64,000 nt of DNA from Dermatophagoides farinae (GCF_024713945.1 NC_134683.1:3163501-3227500); one strand, 5' to 3'. Shown: positions 40,801 through 52,862, counted from the first letter of the stretch. Notes: generated from the sequence alone by a model not told the origin. A program made the numbers and translations.

Positions 40801-42123
40801 GACTAACGTAGCCACCATTGACTAAAGATTTATAATGGGCATTTTCATAAACTAATTCTATATGACTTAGATCAATTTTTTCCATTTCTTCCTGTACAAT
40901 TACATCGATCAAATGTCCAGTTTCATCTGTATCGATTACAAGTAATTTATCATCTTCAAACCAACTTAAATGTTGTAGCATATAATTAGTGGTGATAAAT
41001 TGATATAATGGAATAAAATTGATTTTTTCCACAAAATCTGTAACCATTCGATGAATGAAAATTTGATTTTGACGACCAAATGTCAACAGTGGCATGTATT
41101 CATTACCATATCTGAATGACAAATTCCATGCAATCAATGGTAAACATTCTAAATTTGTGGAACGTAATGTTGTGGTAAAATGTACAACAACAGATGGCCG
41201 TAATGAAATAACAATCATCTTCGTAACGGTTGCCATAGCTAACAAACAAATTTGTTCGATACCGCTGAATTCTGGTTGATCATGAGGAATGTCATCATAA
41301 GTAAGTGGTTTCAATACAAGTGCTTCGCCACGACTGCCTGAAAATACGCATTGTAATCTGGAATTTTTCTTCCGCACATCCATAATGAATATTGATCCAC
41401 TCGTATCGTTTAATACGACAAAATGTCCATTGGATAGATAGTGTATGGACAATATCGAGCTATAAAGGTCATTTAGATCGTCAATCACTCGAATCATTTC
41501 ATAAGTGATTATATTCCATAATGAAATTGAACCACGGCTACCACCGGCTAACAATCGGGTTGAGTCTCGATTTATTGTGACAGATGTTATAGAACCAAAT
41601 TCTTTCGAATGTTTTAGAAACGCAGCTAGTCTATCGTTGGCTAATTCAAACAGCAAAATATGGCCATTAAACGTACCGATTGCCAAGAATTTTTTTGACA
41701 ATGCAAACGCAGTTGGATTGCCAGAATCAATTTGATCACTTTTTGATTGAGTAAGTTGTGTTTTTATAAATGTTAATTCAACTACATTGAATGAACTTTC
41801 CGGCTGAATAGCCGAATGATCCTGATGCAATGACGGATTGATAGCCGCATTTGTCAAACTTGTATCCAACAATTCGGTACCGGAAAATTCTAGATCTTCA
41901 CCTATTAGGCTAAGATCTTGTTCAATTAGATGATCAACTTGTTCAAAAATATCATCATGATTTTCGGCAAGGATTTCGGCCAATGTGGGCGTTTCGGCAA
42001 TATATGGAATGGAAAAATCAATATCAAACTGTATACAGAAAAAAAATAGAAAAAATTTAGACAAAATATAAACAAAAATCATTTGTTTGCATCATTTACA
42101 TTCGATGATTCAACCGATGACAT
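37871..42123 (-). CDS. VPS8: VPS8 homologue, CORVET complex subunit
   Basis: Subunit of the CORVET tether that acts with Rab5 in early endosome fusion. Two exons: 42123-42100 (eight codons, MSSVESSN, donor GTAAAT) and 42028-37871 (acceptor TACAG), joined in phase 0. Together they encode 1393 residues, close to human VPS8 at 1428. The N-terminus shows the VPS8 motif FSIPYIAETPTLAEIL. A WD40-type propeller follows, with LAIGTFNGHILLFEL, LLAGGSRGSISLWNI and NDTSGSIFIMDV. The long middle is helical. A C-terminal RING-H2 (about 1265-1320) has CELC, then NCDHIVHWTC, then CPFC. An Asn/Asp-rich insert separates the first zinc-ligand pair from the second. Poly-Gln and poly-Ser runs sit near 38570-38635. 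The tiny first exon was chosen because its join restores the family N-terminus. The upstream in-frame Met at 42082 is intronic. Confidence 0.93.
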
Positions 42124-44114
42124 AATGAAATCAAAGAAAGAGTGATAACATTATATAATACATGAAAAGAATGAAAGAATACTCCTAAAATTGTTTTCAA
42201 GATTATCATTAATGATGATGATTGATGATTTGATTGATTATAATGCGAAAACAAACAAACAAAATATCGCAAATTCAAAACATTAAAATTGATTATCCAA
42301 AAAGGACGTATTTGTTAAACATCTGTATTTATTATGATACGCGTAAATATTTTTGATGATGATGATGATCACATGCAACTAGTTGTTTTTGTTTTTTAAT
42401 GATGATGATGATAGTGGTTGTTTTTTTTGTTGTTGTTGTTGTTATTTAGTTTTGTTGCGATATATCAATGATCTTCATTGATGGATCCTCAAATCCTGCA
42501 AGAGGATCATCATCATCAACCTAATGAATCGTTTACATCGTCAGCCAATATAGTCAAACAATATATCGACAAATATACATACAACTCAATAAATAAATTG
42601 CATCTGTATAACAGAGAAAAAAAATAGAAGAAAATTTCATTCAACAATACAAACCAAATGAATGATAGAGAGAGAGAGAGAGAGAGTGAAATAGAAACAC
42701 ACACACACATTGATAAATGTACCGAATGTACCAATGTATTATTCGTAGTCTTTCTTATTAATTGCAATACGAGGCATCAAACTGTAAAAAAGAAAAATCT
42801 TAAAGATCTTTTAACCCAAAGTGAACATCTACACCATCATCATCATCATCAAATCATCTACAGATTCGAACGAAAATTCATCCCGTGTCCTGTTTTTTTT
42901 TTTTTTTTTTTTCACTGGAACCTTTTTTTTTCTTACGGTACATATTGTGTGATTTACCGTTATTTTCAACTACTATATCTATGGGTAGCTGATTATTTTG
43001 ATTGAATTTCAAATAAAAAAAAAACCAAAATTGATTTATTCATTTTCTTTCTCTTTTTTTATCTCTAGTTACTCAAAAATCGATTATTTCAATTGATAGT
43101 GTATCAAAATTGAAAAAAAATTGTTTTTTTTTCAATTTTTTCGATGTTGAAACAATCCATTAATTATCAAATTGTGTTCAAATCAAGATACTAACTTTAA
43201 CCATCACAAAAATCAAATGATTTTTAATTGTCTCCATTCAATAATGAAAATAATAATAATATAATAAGGATATTACAAGGCTTTTAGTGATTTTTTTTCT
43301 GCCATTTTTTTTTGTTTAAATGTGATAACGACAATTAATGATAAAAAAATAATAACCAAAAATATCATCATAGCTCAATCACTAAGCCAAAATACAGAAC
43401 AACAACAACAACAACAACAACAACAACGACTACTAAAACGAATTGAAGACGCGAATACACAGGAAAAGAAAGAAATTTTTTTTTATTATTTATCAAATCA
43501 AACGAAGACGAAAACTATAGTGAAATAAAAAAAAAAATTCGAAGACATGATCGCGGTATATGATTGTTTGAATCTTGATTGGAAAGAAGAAGAAGAAAAA
43601 AAAACGTTTGTCGAAATCATCGAATCAAAAAAAAAATCCTGATATACATTTTTTGTCATCTTCCTTAGTTTTTTTTTTTTGGTTTTGTGTGTCCATGATG
43701 GTATGATATACAAATATTCGATATATATGTGTTTGTATGTGTGTATATGTGATGCCTGATATGCTGATTTCCGATCAAAAAAAAAATTTTTTTTTTTGTT
43801 TGCTTCATTCATTCTCATTCTCCACTCTCTTTGTGTGTGTATGGTTTTTTTTGTCTGGTGCCATTAATTTTTCTTCGAATATATATGTGTTCATCATTGT
43901 GGTCATATGGATTGAAATTAACTAGATAGATAGAGAGTAAATAAAATAGTGTTGTTACTGGAAGATTTTTTTTTCGATACAAAAAAAAAATCAATCATCA
44001 TTCAATCAATCAATCAATCCTTTCGTTATGTTTTTTTTTGTTGTTGTTTTTCGTAAAAAAAAACAAAAATTCAACTGCTATATTCATAAAGATGTGCAAA
44101 CATTTCAACATTTG

Positions 44115-44152
<38 letters not shown>

Positions 44153-44420
44153 CATCATGATATGCTGATTTTGATGAGAATTTCAAATTTTTTTTTTTAT
44201 TATAAAACTTTTAATTGTAAAAATTTTGTGTGTGTGTGTTTAAAATTGTGATTAAATTGAATTGATTGAAACCGTCATCATTACATCCAAGATTGAATTA
44301 TTTTGGGCCAAAATATCGGCTCGATTGATCGACCTACGGGTGACAATCACCGAATTACAGCTAACACAATCAATTGGCCATCTATTATTTTTATTATATC
44401 GTTCATTACGTACAACAATA
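42124..44420. promoter_or_regulatory. Divergent spacer between VPS8 and PKG genes
   Basis: 2.3 kb between two genes transcribed away from each other, expected to hold both promoters and the PKG 5' UTR. Contents are A/T homopolymers, an (AG)n tract at about 42667-42686, CAA repeats near 43402-43429 and CAT repeats near 44115-44160. An open frame runs into the PKG first exon from 44262, but the upstream part has no family resemblance. No core promoter element is claimed. Confidence 0.5.
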
Positions 44421-44972
44421 ATGTCATCATTGATGACATCAACAAATACATCGGCCATCATGATGATGGATGAAGATGAGCAGCCTCATAATGCTCAACA
44501 ACAACAACAATGCCAATCAATAGCAAAATCACAGCCATTAACAATTGAATCATTACAAAACCAAATACAATTATTACATAAACAATTACAGGAAAAAGAT
44601 GATCTAATCAATGATTTACGATCACAGGTGGATAAATATAAATCTGTTTTATCAATGTATGATGGCTATCTATCGCCTGCTGGTACTGGTCCAATGTCTA
44701 CATTTTCTCCAATACCAGGTTCATCATCAACATCATTATCATCATCATCGGCAACAATGACATCGCCATTGTCTACTGGATCACTTCATCATCAATTACA
44801 TCATTCCATTGATCCATTAATGATGATGACAACAACTAGATTTGGTATGCAAAAACCAAGAAAAAATCGTCTTATGGGTATATCGGCTGAACCAGAATCA
44901 TCATTAACATATGATGAATTATTAAAGACTAAATTTACAAATTATCCTAAAACCGAAACGTAAGTTTGATGC

Positions 44973-45013
<41 letters not shown>

Positions 45014-48000
45014 TAATGATGGTATATAATGATGATTCGACCTTAGCCAACTAATGATAATGAAATTTGTATGTGTGTGTGTGTTTGATTTGCATATCAA
45101 TATTTGATTAACCAAATCAAATCAATTGATTCAATGAATAGTGTTTGATTTTTTTTCATCCTTTTCTTTGATATACTGTCAATGTTATTGATTGATTGAT
45201 ATATTCATTTTGATGATTCGAAAAAAAAATGATTTTTTTTTTCTATTGGGTTTTTTCTTTTCTTTTCTTTTTTTTTTTGATCTTCACCATTGATTCGAAT
45301 GGAAAAAAATAGCCATCATCACATTATATATATAACGTGGAACATGAATTTTTTTTCCAGTTTGTTAGATTAAATGACAAAATATATCGATAAAGATTTT
45401 TGTTGTTGTTGTTGTTGTTTTTGGTTCCCATTTTCCTGATTACAAAAAAAAATTTTTTTTTTATTTTTCGATTATAGAAATAATATATATAATTGATGAT
45501 GACGTTCATTAAAATATTCAGTGGTCAGACGATGACAGGAAATTTTTCTCTATTTCACTTTTTTTTTCACGAGAAGAACATAAAACGAATTTATATATAA
45601 AGGAACATCGTTGTTTTTTTTTCGTGAATGTCGTTGCCATCAATCATCAATCATCATCATCAATGAATAAAAAAAAAAAGAAAGGAAAATGAATGTCGGC
45701 TGTATTCGTGTGTGTGTGTGTGTGTGTGCGTGCGTGTGTGTTGGTATATGATATACGATGATGATGGCGGTGTTAATATGATGATGGACATTTATTTGAG
45801 CTCTCTATAGCTATTTTTGAATAGAATCCAAAGTACGAATGTAACACACACACACAAGCACACAATTTGAATTTATAAAGATAGGATTGAATAGAATTGT
45901 CAAAATGATCAAACTGTTCAAAAATCAAAATAAATCAATATTGATGATGATGAATATGATGATCATCATGATGATTCATATATTTGATTGACAATGATGA
46001 ATAATGTAACGTTTTTATTGTTAATATTGGCTAAATTGTCATCATCATCAATGTGGCCAATGTATAGGTCATATAATTATCATCAAATCATCATTGATAT
46101 TATTTATCGATTATTTATTTATATAATCAATACTTTATTCCATATTAATTTGAATACAAATATAAATAATTATTGTAGATCGAAAAAATTAATAAAAGCA
46201 GCAATATCGGATAATGATTTTATGAAAAATTTGGAACAATTTCAAATCGATGAAATTACCGATTGCATGTATCCAGTTGAATATGCCAAAGATTTATATA
46301 TTATTAAAGAAGGTGATATTGGTTCGGCCGTCTACATTATTGAAGAAGGTACATTGGAAGTAACAAAAGGTGGACGTTTTCTATCGAAAATGGGCCCACA
46401 AAAAATGTTTGGAGAATTGGCCATCCTATACAATTGTACTCGTACAGCAACCGTTAAAGGTTTGTTTCATTTGTTTGAATTGTCCATTTGTGTAATTTTA
46501 TAATCGATTTTTCTTTTTTCTTTTCCCATTTCAAATATATAGCCATAACTGATTGTAAATTATGGGCAATTGAAAGACAATGTTTTCGTACTATTATGAT
46601 GCGTTCCGGTTTACTCAAACAAAAAGAATATATTGAATTCCTCAAAACAGTGCCATCATTTTCGAAATTATCCGATGAAATTGTATTGAAAATTGCCAAT
46701 GTATTGGATGAAATTACCTATAAAAAAGGTGATTATATCATACGACAAGGTGAAAAAGGTGATACTTTTTACATCATTAATCAAGGAACAGTAAATGTTA
46801 CTATCAATGATCGTAACAACACGGTTTTATCATCACCATCACGTGATCAGAATATGAATCTAACAACATCTACTACTATGGCATTGGAAAAATTTATTCG
46901 AACATTAACACGTGGAGAATTTTTCGGTGAACGTGCATTACAAGGTGAAGAAACACGATCAGCCAATATAATTGCCGAATCACCAACAGTTACTTGTTTG
47001 GTCATCGATAGAGCGTATGTAAAATTGATTTAATTATAATTTTTTTTTTGTTTCGTTGCTATTTTCATCATGATTAATGACCTACTTTTTTTTATTTTTT
47101 TTTATTTTCGGTTTTTTCCAGTTCATTCAACCAGTTGATCAGTGGTTTGAACGAAATCAAAACAAAACGATATGATCAGGATATAAGCGAACGTAAAATG
47201 TATGTTGACTTTTTTTTGTGGAAATGATTGTTTTTTTTTTGTTCTGGACTGTTGATGATTTTCCGGTTGCCTTTCTGTCTATAATAATATGTTTCTCTTT
47301 CTCTCTCTTTTTTCACTTTTTATAATTTTATCAATTTACATATAACTACTAATTGTAATTGTTACTAACTGCTAGTCGCTGTTACTAACCCCTTGTTCTT
47401 CGTCTTCTTCTTCCTCTTCTTGTTGGTGAGGTAATTTTTGTCCTTTTCATTTTTTGTTGTATGTATATTGCTTCCGGAAAGCAACATATTCTTCTTCATT
47501 TGTTTGTTTGTTTGTTTTTTTTTTTAAATTAATTTTATTGTTGTTGATCATGTTATTTGATTTTCTTAGTTTAAACGAACGATTTGCTCATCTCAAATTG
47601 GATGATTTAAAATTTGAAGTTACATTAGGTGTTGGTGGTTTTGGACGTGTTGAATTGGTTAGCCTTAGTGAAAATCGTTCAACAAGTTTTGCATTGAAAA
47701 TAATGAAAAAAGCACAGATTGTTGAAACAAGACAACAGCAACATATTCTAAATGAAAAACGAATTATGCTTGAATCGAATTGTAATTTTATCGTCAAATT
47801 GTATAAAACTTTTAAAGGTAAAAAAAATCACCACCTGTTAATAATCAAGAAAAAAACTGAAAATGAAAAATTTATCAATTTTTAATTAGATAACAAATAT
47901 CTATACATGTTGATGGAAGCTTGCCTTGGTGGTGAATTATGGACCATACTCAGGGATAAAGGAAATTTTGACGAAAAAACTGCTCGATTCTATGCTGGTT

Positions 48001-48884
48001 GTGCTATCGAAGCATTCGATTATCTTCATACAAGAAATATTATTTATCGTGATTTGAAACCGGAAAATATGTTACTGGATCCATTTGGTTATGCTAAATT
48101 GACAGATTTTGGTTTTGCCAAACGATTATTGCCACCGGGTAGAAAGACATGGACATTCTGTGGAACGTATGTATTCTATTTGAAAAAATTTCAAGAATAA
48201 TAATTCATTTCCAATATTAGGCCTGAATATGTGGCACCAGAAATCATATTGAATCGTGGACATGATCATTCTGCCGATTATTGGTCATTAGGTGTGCTCA
48301 TGTATGAATTACTCACCGGAACGTAAGTATTTTTATTTTGACATTTTTTTCTTTTGCATGCAATTTTTAACGGAATTTTTTTGAATTATTCATTAGGCCA
48401 CCATTTTGTGGTACCGATCCAATGCGTACATACAACATGATACTCAAAGGTATCGATTCAATCGATTTTCCTCGTTCGATTTCACGTGAAGGTGTTGAAT
48501 TAATTAAAAAACTTTGTCGAGATAATCCTGCTGAACGTCTTGGATATCAGAAACGTGGTATCGATGATATTAAAAATCATGAGTAAGTATATAGTAAATT
48601 GAATTAAATTTTCAAGTCTCATGATTACCCACCAATCATTTTTTTCATATTCAAAAAAAAGTTGGTTTAAAAATTTTGATTTCGAACAATTGAAATCACG
48701 CCAAATGAAACCACCATTTGTTCCTATCGTAAGTTTTAAATGTTTAAAAAAAATTTGCTGATTCATGGATAATTTATTTCAACAGATCAAAAGTGCATGC
48801 GATTCAACAAATTTTGATACATATCCACCAAATCGTGATCCTGATCCACCGGATGATTTTACCGGTTGGGATGATGAATTTTGA
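44421..48884 (+). CDS. for: cGMP-dependent protein kinase (PKG, foraging/PRKG1 type)
   Basis: Cytosolic Ser/Thr kinase of the AGC group activated by cGMP. Ten exons: 44421-44959, 46179-46459, 46543-47014, 47122-47199, 47570-47817, 47890-48166, 48221-48322, 48397-48582, 48662-48728, 48786-48884. All are GT-AG and in phase, for 782 residues. In order: an N-terminal leucine-zipper helix (about 41-77, [15 protein letters not shown]), a Ser-rich linker, the autoinhibitory segment [12 protein letters not shown] (about 150-160), CNB-A with [19 protein letters not shown] with [17 protein letters not shown] and an extra Ser/Thr/Asn-rich loop before it, then the kinase with [26 protein letters not shown] and the activation loop [11 protein letters not shown]. 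The tail ends [10 protein letters not shown], as in other PKGs. The start could also be 44262 or 44460; 44421 is a compromise. Intron 1 is 1.2 kb, long for this locus. Poly(A)-like signals lie near 49371. Confidence 0.94.
44960..46178. other. Large first intron of the PKG gene
   Basis: 1.2 kb between the leucine-zipper exon and the first cGMP-binding exon. It holds a (CA)n tract at about 44977-45012, a (GT)n tract at about 45709-45739 and A/T runs. A further promoter and first exon for a shorter isoform could lie here, as the fly for gene has several, but I see no coding evidence for one. Confidence 0.7.
44977..45012. repeat. (CA)n microsatellite directly after the PKG exon 1 donor
   Basis: About eighteen CA units starting 17 bases after the exon 1 splice donor. 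This is among the longest dinucleotide tracts in the window and lies where intronic CA repeats are known to affect splicing in other animals. Confidence 0.9.
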
Positions 48885-49268
48885 AAATTTGACAACACTC
48901 AAATGTACTCATCTAAAAAAAAGGATGTGTGTTTGGTGTTGAACATCAAGATGATGGTGATGATTGATTACTCTGGTCGAGAATTGTGTTGATATAAAAA
49001 TTCAAGTGCAAATTAATCGTTTTTTTTCTTGCCTACGATGTCTGTGTTAGCGTGTTCAATAATTTTTTTTTTAAATGAAGAAAATTCACGGATCAATCCG
49101 TGAATCTTTGATTTGATTTGATTGATTGATTTGTATTTATTCCAATTTCAAATTCACATACACAGATTGTACACCAATCAAATCAGATCCGATACACATT
49201 TTTTGAGAAAATTCAAATCAAATTCTGATTTTGTCGTTTGTTAAATGTTTTTCTTTTCCTTTTTCACA

Positions 49269-49306
<38 letters not shown>

Positions 49307-49412
49307 CAATCGGATAGAAAATTCCTGTTCTAATTCATGTCTCTTGTTTTCATATTTGTAAAAAAAAATTAATAAATAAAAAAATTGATTGATTGATTTT
49401 TTTTCGATTCGA
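48885..49412. other. PKG 3' UTR and flank
   Basis: About 530 bp of A/T-rich DNA with an (ATT)n tract at 49272-49303 and AATAAATAAA at 49371-49380, the likely poly(A) signal of PKG. No coding sequence. The inverted-repeat element begins about 30 bp after this signal. Confidence 0.65.
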
Positions 49413-49686
49413 TATATTAGATTCGACAAAAAGTCGTGTCGTTTTTTTGTATAACATTTTTGAACGACTGTCACAAAAATTTGGTAAAGGTTCCGACATC
49501 GACTATGACCTTAATTTATTCTTTGATGATCAGACTTTAATTAAAAAATAAATTTTTCCCAACTTTGCCCGCCGGAAGTGGTGGCGGGCCTCTGGTAGTG
49601 GACACATCAAAATACGAAATTTTAACCATTTTGATTTTTGCTCGTACTGACCCCGACCAAAGAGGTAATGGTCACCTGACCACTCA

Positions 49687-49944
49687 ATGGAAATTCCACA
49701 TGTCCTAGGAGTTGAAAAAAATTGTGGGCGTAATTCTTCCTCAACTCATCCTTTCTCAGGAGCGGATCAAAATCCGGTCGGTCGCTATCAGCCACTGTGT
49801 TATTCAGCCATAGGAAAAATATGCTTCAAAATGAAATTTTTAAAAAATTTTGATCAATTATCGCACGACACGTTTTCCGCTAACCAAAAAGTCAAAAAAA
49901 AAAAATTGGTTGACCAAAAATTCCAAATTTTTGAAAATTTTTAA
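49687..49944 (+). other. Mirrored short ORF in left arm, unknown
   Basis: An 85-codon open frame starting MEIPHVLGVEKN. The right arm carries the same frame on the minus strand (50914-51138, 74 codons, one early Cys/Tyr difference and a different end caused by a poly-A/T length change). It has mixed amino-acid composition, unlike the microsatellite frames elsewhere. I do not recognise it, and it does not match the transposase motifs I know. It may be chance or a decayed gene fragment carried by the element. Confidence 0.3.
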
Positions 49945-50226
49945 AATCGCATAACCGACAATGCAATGCATGTGCCGTCAGCCACTCTGCCAATGGCATT
50001 GCCCATTGAAATTGTCAACATTAACATGTTGGGTTTGTTTCATATCGACATTCATGGTGCAGAAACAAGATGAATTCATGAATTCACAACACCATAAGTC
50101 GAAAGCCAATTTTTGAATTTGATTCGTTTTCCGCTAACCAAGAAGTCAACAAAAAATTTTGGTTGACGAAAAATTCCAAATTTTTGAAAATTTTTAAAAT
50201 CGCATAACCGACCATACAATGCATGT
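49879..50226. repeat. Diverged direct repeat pair, ~96 bp, inside the element
   Basis: The stretch at about 49879-49975 (from CGCTAACCAAAAAGTC to GCAATGCATGTG) reappears at about 50131-50226 with several changes (for example AAGAAGTCAAC and CCATACAATG). The offset is about 252 bp. The first copy is in the left arm and the second begins exactly where arm symmetry ends, so the second copy marks the breakpoint between arm and spacer. The two copies differ much more than the two arms do. Confidence 0.75.
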
Positions 50227-50227
50227 G

Positions 50228-50352
50228 ATTTCAGTCTGGAAGATAAACCGCGATCTGGCCGACCTCAAGAGATTGACGATGATGAGTTGCTGGAACTGAT
50301 GGAATCGAACCCGAAGCAAACTTCCGATGAATTGTCCAAGATTGGTTTCTGA
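50228..50352 (+). pseudogene. mariner transposase fragment (N-terminal DNA-binding part), plus strand
   Basis: Translates to DFSLEDKPRSGRPQEIDD followed by DELLELMESNPKQTSDEL, then a stop at about 50350. FSLEDKPRSGRP is the characteristic linker between the two helix-turn-helix motifs of mariner transposases. The fragment lacks a start and the whole DDD catalytic domain. It directly follows the second copy of the internal direct repeat. Confidence 0.8.
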
Positions 50353-50374
50353 CAACTTGTGTCTTGTCCAATGA

Positions 50375-50604
50375 TCATCAATTCCAGCAACTTATCATCG
50401 TCAATATCGGTCGATCTTCCAGGCTGAAATCATCATCTTGAAATCATTGGAACCATCGCTGAACGGTTACAGCATTTGTATAGGCTTTGTTGATTTCAAA
50501 TGTAGCCGTAGTTGTATTGTATTCTCGTTTAAACCAGTAAGCCATTAAATGGCGGATGTGAACATCAGTTGGTCAAATTTCAGTCATTTTTGTTAATCAA
50601 TTTA
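50375..50604 (-). pseudogene. mariner transposase fragment (N-terminus), minus strand
   Basis: Reading leftward from a Met near 50590-50604, the frame gives an N-terminal helix-turn-helix region with HLMAYWFKREYN and NAVTVQRWFQ, then DDDFSLEDRP. It has two in-frame TGA codons, one likely from CGA (Arg) by CpG decay. It lacks about 12-18 bases in the SGRP region relative to the plus-strand fragment, which shifts its frame. The two fragments share sequence and face each other tail to tail, so symmetry continues imperfectly into the spacer. Confidence 0.75.
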
Positions 50605-51412
50605 TCGTTGTGTGTTCGATTTTTTTTTCATTAAATTTTTTTGTTGTTCATTAATCAATATTTTTTAAAATTTTCCAGTAATCATTCGTTCGCTGTAAAA
50701 CGAATCAAATTCAAAAATTGGCTTTCGACTTATGGTGTTGTGAATTCATGAATTCATCTTGTTTCTGCACCATGAATGTCGATATGAAACAAACCCAACA
50801 TGTTAATGTTGACAATTTCAATGGGCAATGCCATTGGCAGAGTGGCTGACGGCACATGCATTGCATTGTCGGTTATGCGATTTTAAAAATTTTCAAAAAT
50901 TTGGAATTTTTGGTCAACCAATTTTTTTTTTGACTTTTTGGTTAGCGGAAAACGTGTCGTGCGATAATTGATCAAAATTTTTTAAAAATTTCATTTTGAA
51001 GCATATTTTTCCTATGGCTGAATAACACAGTGGCTGATAGCGACCGACCGGATTTTGATCCGCTCCTGAGAAAGGATGAGTTGAGGAAGAATTACGCCCA
51101 TAATTTTTTTCAACTCCTAGGACATGTGGAATTTCCATTGAGTGTTCAGGTGACCATTACCTCTTTGGTCGGGGTCAGTACGAGCAAAAATCAAAATGGT
51201 TAAAATTTCGTATTTTGATGTGTCCACTACCAGAGGCCCGCCACCACTTCCGGAGGGCAAAGTTGGGAAAAATTTATTTTTTAATTAAAGTCTGATCATC
51301 AAAGAATAAATTAAGGTCATAGTCGATGTCGGAACCTTTACCAAATTTTTGTGACAGTCGTTCAAAAATGTTATACAAAAAAACGACACGACTTTTTGTC
51401 GAATCTAATATA

Positions 51413-51835
51413 AACAACACAATTGAAACGGGAAAATTCTTGAAAATTCGAATTGTGTAAATCTGAAACCGATAGATGGCGTTGCCTGTAATTGAAATGA
51501 TGACTTTTTATTGCATGATGAGAAATATTGTTGTTGGTACGTGTAATAGAAAAAATAAAAAATCGGCCCCCAGTACGCATGAAATTTACATTGCAATATA
51601 TAGCGGTTTTGTGTGTGTGTGTGTTATAAAAAGTTTTTTTTTGCTAATCATTTTTTACTCACTCATTTTGACTTTGTTGTTTACGATTTTCACAATTTGT
51701 TTATAAAATTTCAAATTTCAAATTTTGTTTCAAATCTTAAATCAATTATTATTCGATATTTTGGTGAAATTTTTTTGTTTTTGTTTCCAAAAATTTTCAT
51801 TTGATTGAACCACGATAACTAACCAAACAAAAAAA
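51413..51835. promoter_or_regulatory. TMBIM6 upstream region
   Basis: About 420 bp between the inverted-repeat element and the TMBIM6 start codon, A/T rich with a short TG tract at about 51611-51622. It should contain the TMBIM6 promoter and 5' UTR. No specific motif is claimed. Confidence 0.45.
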
Positions 51836-52862
51836 ATGAACGCATTCGATACATTCATGTCATCATTGGATCGGCGATTGTAAGTTTTTGAAATTTTCGT
51901 TGAAAAAATGCTAAAATATTTAACTTGGACATGTTTTAATTTCTTATTATAATAGGGAGCCACAAGTCCAAACACATTTGAAAAAAGTCTATTCAACATT
52001 GGCCATTTCGGTATTGTCGGCTTCTATTGGTGGTTATGTCCATCTTTATACTAGCCTTTCGAATGTTATTGTAAGTGAAAATTTGATCATCTAATCACTA
52101 AATTTAATCGTACATATTAGGGAGGATTCTTGAATTTTATCTTTATGACAGGTCTACTCATTGCATTGTATTCAACACCGGATAATGGAAAGAATCAACC
52201 ATTACGTTTGAATTATTTGCTTGGTTTTTCATTCTTTTCTGGCTTTGGCCTCGGTTCATTGATTGAACATTCATTATATATTAATCCAAGCATCTTACCG
52301 ACGGCATTTATGGCAACAGCATTGATATTTGCTTGTTTCACCATCTCAGCCATTTATGGTGATCGACGTAAAACATTGTTTTATGGTGGTATCCTATTCT
52401 CTGGTCTATCATTATTAACATACATGTCGTTGATTAATTTGTTCTTCAGATCACAATTAATGTTCAAGGTATGTGTGCATTTTAGATTCGATAAATTATA
52501 AAATTACTGATTATCCATTTTTAGGCTTATGTTTATATTGCATTTGCCATTATGTGTGCATTTGTCATCTATGATACGGCATTCATCATTGAGAAACGTC
52601 TTCGTGGCGATACCGATTACATTGGGTAAGTGTTTCTCTATTTGCATTCATATATCACAGACCTTTCTAATCTAATCTTTTATATTCTAGTCATTCAATC
52701 CTTTTGTTTATGGATTTAATTAGCATTTTCCGTCATTTGTTGATATTGCTTACCGAAAAGGTTGGTTATTTTTTATAAATCATTTAAAATTCAAATTAAT
52801 CATATATTTTAAAAACAAAATTATAGGAACGTAATGATCGTCGAAAACGGAATCGAAACTAA
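51836..52862 (+). CDS. TMBIM6: Bax inhibitor-1 (TMBIM6) homologue
   Basis: ER membrane protein of the BI-1/LFG family that limits ER calcium load and cell death. Six exons: 51836-51879, 51956-52070, 52121-52468, 52525-52625, 52691-52760, 52827-52862. All are GT-AG and in phase. They encode 237 residues, exactly the human TMBIM6 length. Family landmarks: EPQVQTHLKKVYSTLA near the N-terminus, then six to seven hydrophobic segments, the hallmark INPSILPTAFMATALIF, GDRRKTLFYGGIL, the acidic calcium-sensing region around FVIYDTAFIIEK, and GDTDYIGHSILLFMDLISIF. The tail is short and basic (ERNDRRKRNRN), as in animal BI-1. Several AATAAA copies lie at 53279-53302. Confidence 0.95.

Larger units (their letters stand above)
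49413..51412. mobile_element. 2-kb mariner-derived giant inverted-repeat (foldback) element
   Basis: The left arm 49413-50130 and right arm 50697-51412 (718 and 716 bp) are reverse complements with only scattered differences (for example GCCCGCC versus GCCCTCC and TGACCACTC versus TGAACACTC), so the copy is recent or homogenised. The outer ends read TTAGATTCGACAAAAAGTCG inward from a TA on each side (TA at 49415-49416 and 51409-51410). The TA target and the TTAG...AAAAAGT form are typical of mariner terminal repeats. The element proper would be 49417-51408, 1992 bp, longer than a normal mariner of about 1.3 kb. The 566-bp spacer holds two transposase fragments in opposite orientation. There is no intact transposase, so the element is non-autonomous. 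It sits between the PKG poly(A) signal and the TMBIM6 promoter. Confidence 0.88.

Noticed and set aside
42029-42082. VPS8 start at the in-frame Met 42082
   Set aside because: The stretch is an intron end (T-rich, acceptor TACAG). Exon 42123-42100 supplies the N-terminus in phase.
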